Assembly: GCF_947331435.1 (NCBI RefSeq)
Contig: NZ_CAMZOF010000001.1
Span: 310,001-374,000, forward strand
DNA from: Pelagibius sp. Alg239-R121
GTDB lineage: Bacteria > Pseudomonadota > Alphaproteobacteria > Kiloniellales > Kiloniellaceae
Reading direction: 5' to 3'
DNA length: 64,000 nucleotides
Made by a program: the position numbers and the translations under genes. This document shows, piece after piece, positions 41,570-49,607 of this stretch (positions are counted from its first letter, which is position 1; the number at the start of each line of letters is the position of its first letter). The notes under the pieces are model-generated. The model worked only from the letters and a program-made list of their open reading frames with translations, made no database searches and was not told the DNA's origin.

Positions 41570-43489
41570 CTAAGTTCGATTCCATCTAGCATCCGCAAAA
41601 ATCACCAGCCCATCGCCTCCGCGTTCCTTGTTGGGTGCCGGAGCTCCCTGTGCATGGGCAATCAATTGCGCTTTTGCGTTCGCGAAAGTAGATTGGCCAT
41701 CAGACATTAAATCCGCCAGAAAGCGTGTGACCTGAGGCGCGGCAACACTCGTTCCATTGATTGGAAGACTTGATCCTGAAAACGTCCCGGAAGCTAACAC
41801 ACCGGGTTGGGATCGCGAGCGATCGGATACTGCTGAAACGTCTGGCTTGAAAGGGACATGTAGAAGATTTTGTTTTTCATCTCCGCGTCCCGAATAGCGT
41901 GCTATCGTCACTGAATTCTTCGTATAACCCGCGACAACGATAGTTCGTGAATTCGTGGAGAGGCCGCTTTGTGTGCCGCAACGCTTGACGACACTGTTAT
42001 CTTGGTCTTCCAATTCCAACCGCCCTTGCTCGTCAAATCTCTTGTAGTTCGGGTCGTCAAAATAGGACTGACGGCCATTGGTGCGATATCGATAGGGAGC
42101 TTCGTCGCGCTGTACCCAAGCATCGATCTGTTCGCCTGGCCGTAAGAATGTCTCGACAATCACCTTCCAAAGGCCGGCGGGTGCTCGTTGACGGGTACTA
42201 TCGAAAATCTCTGTAGGCGCTACGGCAATGAGTATCCGTTGTCGATCGGAATTGGGATTGTCCAGAGTAACTCTGGCAATCACATCGCCGTTTGGACCAT
42301 CACGCAAGAGCTGTGCCTCCCCGGCCAGGGCTAGAGTTGTCGAAACGCCCCCAGGTGGTGAAATTTCCACTGTCGGTGTCGTGTCCGCCGGTATCCAGAT
42401 CTCTAGATAGCTCGAGGTTTGATCGCAGGGTTGAATCCGCCAAGGCAACGACAGAAGCTGGCGCGCATCTCTTCCAATTTCACTACAAGCGTGTTGGCGA
42501 TTTAGATGGCGGTTTCCCGCAGGCAGAACAACTTGCATCATTACGCCTTTGCCCGCTGTTTGATCGTTGGCAAGCTCCTTCTCTAAGATTTGTTCAACCT
42601 GCCCTTTGCTGTTATGCGGCCCTCCACTGATCGCGTAACTGAAGTTGATGACAACTGGCAGGCGGTCGAGTTTCAAAGCAATTCTCATCTTTTCCGCTTG
42701 CTTTCGGATAAATTTGACCGCGGCGGTGACGAAGGGCACATAAGTGGCCCCCGAAGTTTCCTGTGTCATTAAAAATGGTAACTGGACTGTAATCATGCGC
42801 CGAAGATGTGATTTATCGAAGCCCTTTTCATCTGGTCCGTAACCAGCAGCAAGATCCGCCATATGGGTTCCGTGTGACGCTCGTCTTACCAGAGCAGACT
42901 CGTCAAATGCCTTGTCTTTGACCAAGCCGAGCTGTGAAAGAACTACTGCTTCATCGGCACATGCAGCGCGTTTTTGATCAATTTCAGTCGAGGTGATGAC
43001 CTTACCGTAGGGAACGTCGCCAGCACTATCGGCGTCTTGCACCCAGGCGTAATCGACACGAGATCGACCAAGGGCATCGACGAAACGATCATTGGCGATG
43101 TTGATCCCATCGTCGATCACCGCAACAATCACGATTTCCTTTTTCTCTTCCTCTGTCAGTCCCTGTAGAGCTGGCGGCACTTCGTAAACGGCCTTTGAAT
43201 CCTCAGTTCCATTTCTATTGAAACTCCTTTCTCGAAGCGGCATCGGGAAACGCACATCTTCACGAGCGCGGGCTGGCGGTGCAGACGGCCCGCGTGCGGG
43301 CGACGCACTCACTGGATTACCCGGAGCGAGCTTTAGATCGATCGTTCTGGCAAAGTCTTCTGAATGATCGTTTGGTCGTTTAGCTCTCTTACGGACCGTA
43401 AAATCCTCCCCAAGTCCAAGAAGCCAATCGCAGTAAGGATCACCGCATTCGGGTGTGGTGGAGTCTGGAACCCAAGTTAATGTTGCCAT
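41570..43489 (-). CDS. subtilisin-like (S8) serine protease
   Basis: A 639-residue S8 family peptidase. Catalytic residues are visible: Asp in VIDDGIN (D126), His in SHGTHMADLAAG (H206) and Ser in NGTSVAAPQ (S581). A long insert of about 200 residues lies between the oxyanion region and the serine. There is no signal peptide; the N-terminus is charged and starts with a Cys/Asp-rich stretch (CGDPYCDW). The ribosome-binding site is GGAGGA. It follows the PAP2-fold gene by 19 bases and ends with a terminator. The protein could be intracellular or exported by an unknown route. Confidence 0.92.
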   Translation of the reverse strand: MATLTWVPDSTTPECGDPYCDWLLGLGEDFTVRKRAKRPNDHSEDFARTIDLKLAPGNPVSASPARGPSAPPARAREDVRFPMPLRERSFNRNGTEDSKAVYEVPPALQGLTEEEKKEIVIVAVIDDGINIANDRFVDALGRSRVDYAWVQDADSAGDVPYGKVITSTEIDQKRAACADEAVVLSQLGLVKDKAFDESALVRRASHGTHMADLAAGYGPDEKGFDKSHLRRMITVQLPFLMTQETSGATYVPFVTAAVKFIRKQAEKMRIALKLDRLPVVINFSYAISGGPHNSKGQVEQILEKELANDQTAGKGVMMQVVLPAGNRHLNRQHACSEIGRDARQLLSLPWRIQPCDQTSSYLEIWIPADTTPTVEISPPGGVSTTLALAGEAQLLRDGPNGDVIARVTLDNPNSDRQRILIAVAPTEIFDSTRQRAPAGLWKVIVETFLRPGEQIDAWVQRDEAPYRYRTNGRQSYFDDPNYKRFDEQGRLELEDQDNSVVKRCGTQSGLSTNSRTIVVAGYTKNSVTIARYSGRGDEKQNLLHVPFKPDVSAVSDRSRSQPGVLASGTFSGSSLPINGTSVAAPQVTRFLADLMSDGQSTFANAKAQLIAHAQGAPAPNKERGGDGLVIFADARWNRT

Positions 43490-43508
43490 TTTCTTATCCT
43501 CCGAGAAC

Positions 43509-44687
43509 TCATGCCCACTCTTCGAGCGCTAAATCCCACAGACCCTTCAGTGGCAAACAGACGTCTTGATCTCCAACACTTAGTTCATTCGATCCGACCT
43601 TAACGACATTTTTGACTGGGTTATTATTTTCTTTGGAATAGTCGACTAGTTGTGCAGAAACACGCTTCAATTCGCTGTCGAAGTTAAGCAACTTTTGGTA
43701 ATCGAAATCCTGTTCACCAATTCCGGCTGCATTAAAAGTAGCTGATTTCAGATTTTTACTTGACCCGGTGGCCCTGTCAGCAAGGTAGTGTCCTAATACT
43801 ACTCCCATCATTGCGCCTGCAATACTGTCGATCGGGAAGTGAACACCTGCGACCGTTCGATTGACCGCGATACGCGCGGCTTGGCGCAAGAGCATGTCTT
43901 CGACGCCCGAATTGACAGTGGAACTAACGAGACGAGAGAGCATTGTTGCGACAGCGAAGGCCTCGGTCGCATGGCCACTTGGCAATGCCCCGTGACCCGG
44001 AGTCTGGATCATTGGTTGAACCTGTGACGAGAAGCGGTCGGGGCGCACACATGCTAAGGAGTGCTTCGCACGCTTTGCCGCCATCGTCGCAAAGAACTGC
44101 GCAACTGTAATCAACTCCAATGTGTATTTATTTTTTTCCGGATAGATGCCAAGAACATTTGCGAAGAACGGGGTGGGATAACCCAGTTGCGAAACAATTT
44201 CCGCCGCACGATCCACGCGGAGATCGATGTAGTTGCGCACAACTTTCATTTGTTCCGCGAAGTCGGTCATCGAAGGACGAATGAGTTTAAGCATCTCCTG
44301 TCTTTGTAGGGTAGCCGTTGCACCTAAATCACCGCTTTCAGCCACGTGATACATGACAATGCCAGGCAGCTGATTATTATCGATATCTAATTTCGAGTCG
44401 GAAATCTGCTCAAAAGCCACTCGGGACAGCAAGTCAGCTTCAATCGTAACTGCCCGCACCTGTGGGTCCCAAGCCTTGATGTTGGCTGAGGCATTTCCCC
44501 TCATTGGTGAAGGAGTTGCCACTTCAAAGCGACCAGCGATGGCGTCTCGGGCTGTTATCAGGGCGCCGGTGACAGCCATACTGCCGCCGCTCTCACCACC
44601 GCTTGCACCACTAGCGCCGCTTGCGCCGCTTGCGCCGCTGGCTCCACTTGCACCGCTCGCTCCACTTGCAATACTTGCAATAGACAT
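43509..44687 (-). CDS. PAP2/vanadium haloperoxidase-fold enzyme with Gly-Ala-Ser head
   Basis: This 392-residue protein carries the three PAP2/vanadium-haloperoxidase motifs: K208 with R215-P216 (KHSLACVRP), PSGH (236-239) and R277...H283...D287 (NRTVAGVHFPID). These bind phosphate or vanadate, so it could be an acid phosphatase or a haloperoxidase. It lacks the many membrane helices of lipid PAP2 enzymes and is likely soluble. The first 31 residues are a Gly-Ala-Ser tandem tract. The gene follows the regulator by 18 bases. Confidence 0.88.
   Translation of the reverse strand: MSIASIASGASGASGASGASGASGASGASGGESGGSMAVTGALITARDAIAGRFEVATPSPMRGNASANIKAWDPQVRAVTIEADLLSRVAFEQISDSKLDIDNNQLPGIVMYHVAESGDLGATATLQRQEMLKLIRPSMTDFAEQMKVVRNYIDLRVDRAAEIVSQLGYPTPFFANVLGIYPEKNKYTLELITVAQFFATMAAKRAKHSLACVRPDRFSSQVQPMIQTPGHGALPSGHATEAFAVATMLSRLVSSTVNSGVEDMLLRQAARIAVNRTVAGVHFPIDSIAGAMMGVVLGHYLADRATGSSKNLKSATFNAAGIGEQDFDYQKLLNFDSELKRVSAQLVDYSKENNNPVKNVVKVGSNELSVGDQDVCLPLKGLWDLALEEWA
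44595..44669 (-). repeat. Gly-Ala-Ser-coding tandem repeat in the PAP2-fold gene
   Basis: The 5' end of the gene repeats a Gly-Ala-Ser codon triplet about eight times. Copies differ mostly at third codon positions. Such repeats can expand or contract by slippage and so vary the length of the N-terminal tail between strains. Confidence 0.8.
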
Positions 44688-44705
44688 TGTTTATCTCCCC
44701 AAGAT

Positions 44706-46364
44706 TTAGTTTGTTGGCACACCAGATTTACGAAGGGCCTCCGCCCATTCACGCCCTGTGGCGAAAAGGGCGGCTGGATGATCCTTCAGATAACCCTCAA
44801 CAGTCAGTGAAGGCTGGAGCCGAACCAGTTCAACGGCTGAAGTGAGAGCTTCTTCTGTTCGGCCCAGTGACTGAAGCGCGATTGTCCGTACACGCAGTGT
44901 TGAGATGTGTCGCCTGTTGGCCTTGAATGACCGGTTCGCCAATTCGAGCGCGCCGGTGAAATCGCGCAAGGAAAGCCGGGCAGTGGCCGCAAGGCTATCG
45001 TATAGGTATTTGTATGGATCGACCGGCGAAAGCCTTTGTGCCCGATCGGTACAAGAGACAGCTTCGGAACCTTGGTCGACAAAAGCATGCATCGTCCCTT
45101 TGAGCAGCCATGCGAGCGCATTGTTGGGATCAAGCTCGATGGCTTCGTCAAAGCGTGCAGCTGCGACATCGAAGCGCTTTACCAGATTGTTCTGAACAAA
45201 TCCGTCGACCGCCAATGAAAAGGCGCATTCCGGATCGATGTCGAGGGCACGCCGACCACTGTCCGCAGCAGTTGCTGCGTCTCGGGCGAAATCCACACTC
45301 CAGCCTTGACCAACACTCAGCACGTACCACATCGCGAGCCAGGCATGTAACGCTGCGCAGCGTGGAGCGCGTGAAATGAGTTCCTCAAGTCTGGGCCTAG
45401 CTTGGGAAAAGCTACCGAGTGCCTGCCGGTGCATGAGAGCAATTGCGGAGACAAGAAGATAATGGCTCTCTACGTCATACAGTTGCCGGGCATTCGTGGT
45501 TTCGATCGATGCCGACACCACTTCTCTGCCGATAGCACGTGCCAGTAAGTAGGCAACTTCATCGTTGCCGTCGACGAACTTAGAGACCTGCCCGGTCAGA
45601 TCTTGAGACCAGCGTAGGGTTCCGCTTTCCACGTCCGTAAAGTCAACGCTCAGATGGTAAGCATCGTTTCGTACTCTGACTCGCCCAGAGAGCACATAGT
45701 CGACCCCGATACTCTGCTGAAGGTCACCCAATGTGATGACTGTCGTATCGACGTTCCGACAGGAAAGATGGGAAATGACATTCATGAGCGTTGAGCGCGA
45801 TAGAGCGCGAGTAGCTTCCTCAGAAAGCATATCCCCAATCAGAGATTCGTAATCGCTTCCTGGCTTGCTCTGTAGTGGCAATACGGCGATTGTCGGACGG
45901 ATATCAGTTATCTGGCGCGATGGTTGCACCAACTCAGCGATGGCTAGAACTGGGTTGGAGTGGCGATAGTTATTGAGCCATGTTTCGAATGCCGGTGTCG
46001 CCACACTGAGGCCTTCGAGGAATGTGCCGTCAGACTTATGTCCGACCAATTCCCACGTATCGGGCACTAACTGTATGTCGTCGTTAGTTGTCTTTAGCAG
46101 CGTTTCAAATCGGTCATCGAAGAGCTTCTTTAACTCGCTAAGCGCCCCTCTTAAGCTCAGCCTCTGATGCTCCGCACCAGATCTCCACAACATATCGCCA
46201 AGATGAGCTCGTGTTCGACGCCCATCCGGCGCTGTCGCAAGTAATGCCAACAACGCGCGCTTCTTGTTACCAGCAATTCTGACTTCTGTGCCGTCAGACC
46301 ATTTTGCAGAAAACGGGCCGTACAAACGTATCTGCAATTTTGGGACACCGATAATCTTTGGCAT
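44706..46364 (-). CDS. SARP-like winged-helix / TolB-like / TPR regulator
   Basis: This 552-residue protein starts with a winged-helix domain of the SARP/OmpR type (about 8-95; LYGPFSAKWSDG, GNKKRALLALLA, LSLRGALSELKKLF). A TolB-like segment follows (TIAVLPLQSK and GVDYVLSGRVRVRND), and then at least four TPR-like repeats to the end (AAARFDEAIELDPNNALAW). Such proteins occur as stand-alone transcription regulators in proteobacteria. It is the first gene of the cargo block and probably controls it. The ATG at 46364 follows GGGGGAAG; an in-frame ATG 15 bases earlier is less well spaced. Confidence 0.85.
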   Translation of the reverse strand: MPKIIGVPKLQIRLYGPFSAKWSDGTEVRIAGNKKRALLALLATAPDGRRTRAHLGDMLWRSGAEHQRLSLRGALSELKKLFDDRFETLLKTTNDDIQLVPDTWELVGHKSDGTFLEGLSVATPAFETWLNNYRHSNPVLAIAELVQPSRQITDIRPTIAVLPLQSKPGSDYESLIGDMLSEEATRALSRSTLMNVISHLSCRNVDTTVITLGDLQQSIGVDYVLSGRVRVRNDAYHLSVDFTDVESGTLRWSQDLTGQVSKFVDGNDEVAYLLARAIGREVVSASIETTNARQLYDVESHYLLVSAIALMHRQALGSFSQARPRLEELISRAPRCAALHAWLAMWYVLSVGQGWSVDFARDAATAADSGRRALDIDPECAFSLAVDGFVQNNLVKRFDVAAARFDEAIELDPNNALAWLLKGTMHAFVDQGSEAVSCTDRAQRLSPVDPYKYLYDSLAATARLSLRDFTGALELANRSFKANRRHISTLRVRTIALQSLGRTEEALTSAVELVRLQPSLTVEGYLKDHPAALFATGREWAEALRKSGVPTN

Positions 46365-46373
46365 TACTGCTTC

Positions 46374-46387
46374 CCCCAATATTGGGG
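46374..46387. promoter_or_regulatory. 14-bp perfect palindrome over the regulator's ribosome-binding site
   Basis: CCCCAATATTGGGG lies 10 bases before the regulator start codon and overlaps its Shine-Dalgarno. A bound dimer would block transcription or translation. It may be the regulator's own operator; no second copy was seen before the other cargo genes. Confidence 0.5.
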
Positions 46388-46512
46388 AGAGTTTCTAACA
46401 TAAATTTACTCTTGAAAAGTGTTCTAACGATTAATTAACGGATTTCAAACACCTGCTCCGCGGACGGGCGAGCAATATTGAGACTGCTGGAATCAACGAT
46501 TGGAATGCACCC

Positions 46513-46728
46513 GTGGTCGATTGGAAAAGTGAAACAGACGACAGCATACGTGCTGACAAAATTGAGAAACTTCGTGACCTCAGCGACTTCTGCCAGAACT
46601 GGCCCGAACTACGTGAATTTTTAGATCCAGACACTGGGCACAATGCTGAGGCAGTGAAATCGAAACGTGCGATCGTAAGCTGGCTTGTTTTGCTCGCAGA
46701 TCGTATCTGCGCAGCGGACGAAATCTAG
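46513..46728 (+). CDS. possible small protein of unknown function
   Basis: A 71-residue frame with a GTG start, acidic and helix-rich (ADKIEKLRDLSDFCQNWPELREFL). The composition is protein-like, but there is no good ribosome-binding site and no recognised family. It lies divergently upstream of the regulator. It could be spurious. Confidence 0.4.
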   Translation: MVDWKSETDDSIRADKIEKLRDLSDFCQNWPELREFLDPDTGHNAEAVKSKRAIVSWLVLLADRICAADEI

Positions 46729-46881
46729 CTCTATCGACCGCCGTGCCCAGCATCGATTTTAACAGTATCGGTCTCGGCTAACGACAAAGGATGGAGGCTT
46801 AGTGGCTCTGATCTTTGGAGCTGTGAGACTCAAAGAAAGTACAGGTTTTACAAACTTACTTACAGAATAATGGAGGAAAAA

Positions 46882-47187
46882 ATGGCTTGGAATTTACCCG
46901 ATAACTACGATCCACCTGCACTTGAAAACTTGAAACGCCACTTTGCAACTATGCAGTTGGGCGTGAACTCTACCGCCCTAAGAATGTATCAGATTGTTGT
47001 GAAGGGCAAAGTCCCTATTTATGCGGACGACTTTGATGAAGTCCACGTAGTTACGACTCGAGAGGAAGAAGGTATTACATCTTCTCAAGCACGAACCGCG
47101 TTCTCAAGGAGCTGGGTGCCGAGCGAGCATGTCGCGGCCATGACTGATATAGCCATGCGTGATGGCCAATCCTACTACGCGGATTAA
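46882..47187 (+). CDS. small protein of unknown function
   Basis: A 101-residue soluble protein (starting MAWNLPDNYDPPALENLKR). The ATG at 46882 is preferred because GGAGG at 46872-46876 is spaced five bases upstream; the ATG at 46870 has no such site. No domain is recognised. It lies between the cargo block and the mobilization genes, convergent with the relaxase. Confidence 0.6.
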   Translation: MAWNLPDNYDPPALENLKRHFATMQLGVNSTALRMYQIVVKGKVPIYADDFDEVHVVTTREEEGITSSQARTAFSRSWVPSEHVAAMTDIAMRDGQSYYAD

Positions 47188-47271
47188 CTACCAAAGTTTA
47201 TACTCGGTTTGCGGATGCGGGGAAGTTTCCTCCTGGGCGCCCGCATTCGCAAAACCGATTAAAAATGCAAT

Positions 47272-48567
47272 TCAAGGGCTTTCCAGTGAAGGATTGTTTG
47301 TCAGTGTGCGTGACTTCCGCTTGCGTTTATGCTTGCCACCGCCATCGGGTTGCTGCTTCCGCAGCCCGAGATAAAACGACACATCCTTCCTCAAGTCGTC
47401 CAATTGCTTTGTCGCCTCGCGCCTCATTGTGCGCAAGTCCTGTTGCAGGGTGCGGCGTTCCGATAGCTGCCCTTTGATCAGTTTTTCGCGCTCTAATACA
47501 TCCCGTTTTGCGGCATTTTGCGCCTCCATTTCGTTCTGCTTTCTGATTTTTCGCGTTTTACCACTGATCCAGTCCCACAATCCCAACACGCCTTTTCGGA
47601 ACCGCGACGCCCGTGCTTGGGCTTCCATATCGGCACGTGCAGCCAGCTTTTCTTTCAGCGCCTGCCTTTTTGCGCGTTGATCGGTCCGCAGCACCGCTTT
47701 CTTCTGCTGGATTGCCTTCGATGTGCTTTCGGCTTGCGCTTCAACGCTGCGGATCAGCTCCTTCAGCTTGTCGGTCATCCGGCCGGTGATTGTTTCTCTT
47801 GCCTGCGCGACGCTTTTCAATCCGTCAGGGTCCCCGAGCTTCGCCTTAACCGCGCTGGTCCTTTCGCCCGTCAAACGCGCTACCGGGTACACTTCTCCCC
47901 GCCAATCCACTGCAACAAAAGTACGCCTATCTCCTCGTGCGAGCACAAAGCCTTGTTCTTCTATCGCATGCGCAAAGGCGGCGCGGCTGTCCGATACCGC
48001 CCAGCAATCCATGAATGTTAGTTTCAAGGCACGCGGGTCCTGCTTTGTTCGCTTGGCTTGTTGCCATTCCGCTTGTGTGAAGTTCAAAGGATTGCGCTTT
48101 GTCCTGTCTCGTAATCCCTTGGGTAGCCGCCATCCATGCTCAAGAAAGAGTTCTCGTGATACGACCTGCAGCTTCATCTTGAAGTACGGCAGGGTGATTG
48201 CTGTCATGCTTTCGACATTGATCCGCGACCAGACAACATGCGCATGCCGACGGCCTTCCTTCTCATGGAAGACAATCGCGCGTGGCTGGCCGTTCAGCTT
48301 GAGCCTTTGTTCGATTGTCTCTATAGCGTCCTCAAAGGCCTCTACGGGTACGTCCTCCGTTTCCGGCGGGTTGAGGCTTAGCGAGAACAGGAACTGGCGA
48401 CAGCGTGTGCCTTTGGCCACCGCATCGGCCTCTTGCAACGCCCCGCGCAAATCCCGAGAGGATAAACCCCGCAGCTCATGCACCTCGACATGATCGTTTT
48501 CATCAAGGCGCAGCAAATGGGCGGCCAACTTCAACGCGCTGCCACGTTGAGAGCCTTTGAGGATCAT
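47272..48567 (-). CDS. relaxase / mobilization nuclease
   Basis: This 431-residue protein has the relaxase metal-binding three-histidine motif near residues 101-113 (HEKEGRRHAHVVW, the HxHxxW signature). The C-terminal half is a long, highly charged, helical region (KLIKGQLSERRTLQQDL). It nicks DNA at oriT to start conjugal transfer and stays on the 5' end; the nucleophilic tyrosine was not pinned down. It overlaps the MobC-like gene by four bases. No type IV secretion genes are in the window, so mobilization would need a helper. Confidence 0.88.
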   Translation of the reverse strand: MILKGSQRGSALKLAAHLLRLDENDHVEVHELRGLSSRDLRGALQEADAVAKGTRCRQFLFSLSLNPPETEDVPVEAFEDAIETIEQRLKLNGQPRAIVFHEKEGRRHAHVVWSRINVESMTAITLPYFKMKLQVVSRELFLEHGWRLPKGLRDRTKRNPLNFTQAEWQQAKRTKQDPRALKLTFMDCWAVSDSRAAFAHAIEEQGFVLARGDRRTFVAVDWRGEVYPVARLTGERTSAVKAKLGDPDGLKSVAQARETITGRMTDKLKELIRSVEAQAESTSKAIQQKKAVLRTDQRAKRQALKEKLAARADMEAQARASRFRKGVLGLWDWISGKTRKIRKQNEMEAQNAAKRDVLEREKLIKGQLSERRTLQQDLRTMRREATKQLDDLRKDVSFYLGLRKQQPDGGGKHKRKRKSRTLTNNPSLESP

Positions 48568-49016
48568 TCAGATTCCTCTACCGGATATCCGAGCGCCCGC
48601 ATCAACTCTGCCCGTATGGCCAACACAGCGGCACAGGCCTTGATGATTTCCTGCTCAGTCTCCTCGGTCAGGGGAAGCGCACCGATTGACGCCGCTTTGG
48701 CAAGCTCATCAAGGTTACTGACCAATCGAAGTTGCCCGATCATCCCCAAAACCTGCGCGAGGGCCGCATGATCCTTCACAGGGGCATAACCGCGCGTCCG
48801 GCGGGGTTTCAGATCACCTTCAAACAGCTTTGTCTTGATAAATGCTCCAAGAGGCGTGCCTGCCGCTGCAACTTCAAGCTTTTGACGCTCTTCGATATTC
48901 AGGCGCAAGGAAAAAGGTGGATCTTTCTTTCGCCTGCGGCGCGGCTTCACATTCACCGCAACCGCGAATGAATGTTCTACGTTTTCAGGGGGACTCTGGT
49001 TCGGGAGATGGCTCAT
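48564..49016 (-). CDS. MobC-like relaxosome accessory protein
   Basis: A 150-residue basic protein with a ribbon-helix-helix-like part near residues 30-65 (PPFSLRLNIEERQKLEVAA), as in plasmid MobC/relaxosome proteins. The C-terminal half is helical (LVSNLDELAKAASIG). It is coupled to the relaxase (ATGA overlap). It would help the relaxase recognise oriT, which should lie just upstream. Confidence 0.75.
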   Translation of the reverse strand: MSHLPNQSPPENVEHSFAVAVNVKPRRRRKKDPPFSLRLNIEERQKLEVAAAGTPLGAFIKTKLFEGDLKPRRTRGYAPVKDHAALAQVLGMIGQLRLVSNLDELAKAASIGALPLTEETEQEIIKACAAVLAIRAELMRALGYPVEESE

Positions 49017-49226
49017 GGTTCCATCTCCATATGTGGGAATTCACTATGCTTTAGCTGGTGTTCCCAGTCCTGCAAAACCTCGAAGAGTTGGTTCGATTCC
49101 TCTACTTCAAGGCCCACCAAATTTCCACAAAATTTGTCCCCACCTCGGTTGGCTATTTGCTATCGAGGCCTCGCCGATATCCCCCAAATCTGATCGCTGC
49201 GCAGTGCTGCATAGAATTCCATGCGT
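49017..49226. other. intergenic region: putative oriT side and right island boundary
   Basis: The sequence GGTTCGATTCC at 49090-49100 and CCCACCAAA near 49113-49121 resemble a tRNA T-arm and CCA end, but a full cloverleaf cannot be drawn. A pair of AAATTT boxes follows (49119-49135). This may be the other attachment end or the oriT, or both; neither is proven. Confidence 0.4.
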
Positions 49227-49607
49227 TCAGCCTTCGAATTTCTCGACTTCCTCTACCAAGATTGGTGCAGCGAGGCTGAGTGAATGAATACCCATGATCG
49301 TGGTCAGCTGGATCGTCTCCAGAATCTCCTCTTTCGTCGCACCCGCTCTTAGCGCGTTCTGAATGTGCCGCCGGACACCGGGGCCATGCAAATGGGTCGT
49401 TGCGGCATTGATCGCGATGAAGATCAATTCCTTATACTTCTGCTCAAGTGGCCCCTGACGCTGAGGGACAGAACGGAACGCCAAAAAAGCCTCCAGAAAG
49501 TCGGGATCCAGTTCTCGAAACTGATCCCAAGCCGGGTTCCAGTCGCCGGTCGCCTTTTGGGCGTCCATATGCGGATATTTCTTTTGATCGTCGGACATTG
49601 GACTCAT
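49227..49607 (-). CDS. carboxymuconolactone decarboxylase-like protein
   Basis: This 126-residue protein of the carboxymuconolactone decarboxylase/AhpD fold shows the helical motif LIFIAINAATTHLHGPG and RHIQNALRAGATKEEI. It lacks the CxxC pair found in AhpD peroxidases, so a redox role is unlikely. The ATG at 49607 overlaps the stop of the ThDP enzyme gene (ATGA). It is the last gene of the catabolic operon. Confidence 0.85.
   Translation of the reverse strand: MSPMSDDQKKYPHMDAQKATGDWNPAWDQFRELDPDFLEAFLAFRSVPQRQGPLEQKYKELIFIAINAATTHLHGPGVRRHIQNALRAGATKEEILETIQLTTIMGIHSLSLAAPILVEEVEKFEG

Noticed and set aside
44595-44690. Short tandem repeats as a CRISPR array
   Set aside because: The units are in-frame Gly-Ala-Ser codons without spacers, inside a gene; no cas genes are nearby.
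47723-48493. 256-codon + strand frame within the relaxase gene
   Set aside because: Serine- and arginine-rich shadow of the relaxase, without recognisable motifs.
49045-49119. Possible second tRNA gene
   Set aside because: The T-arm has an insert, the acceptor does not pair and no anticodon arm can be drawn. Kept only as a tRNA-like fragment.
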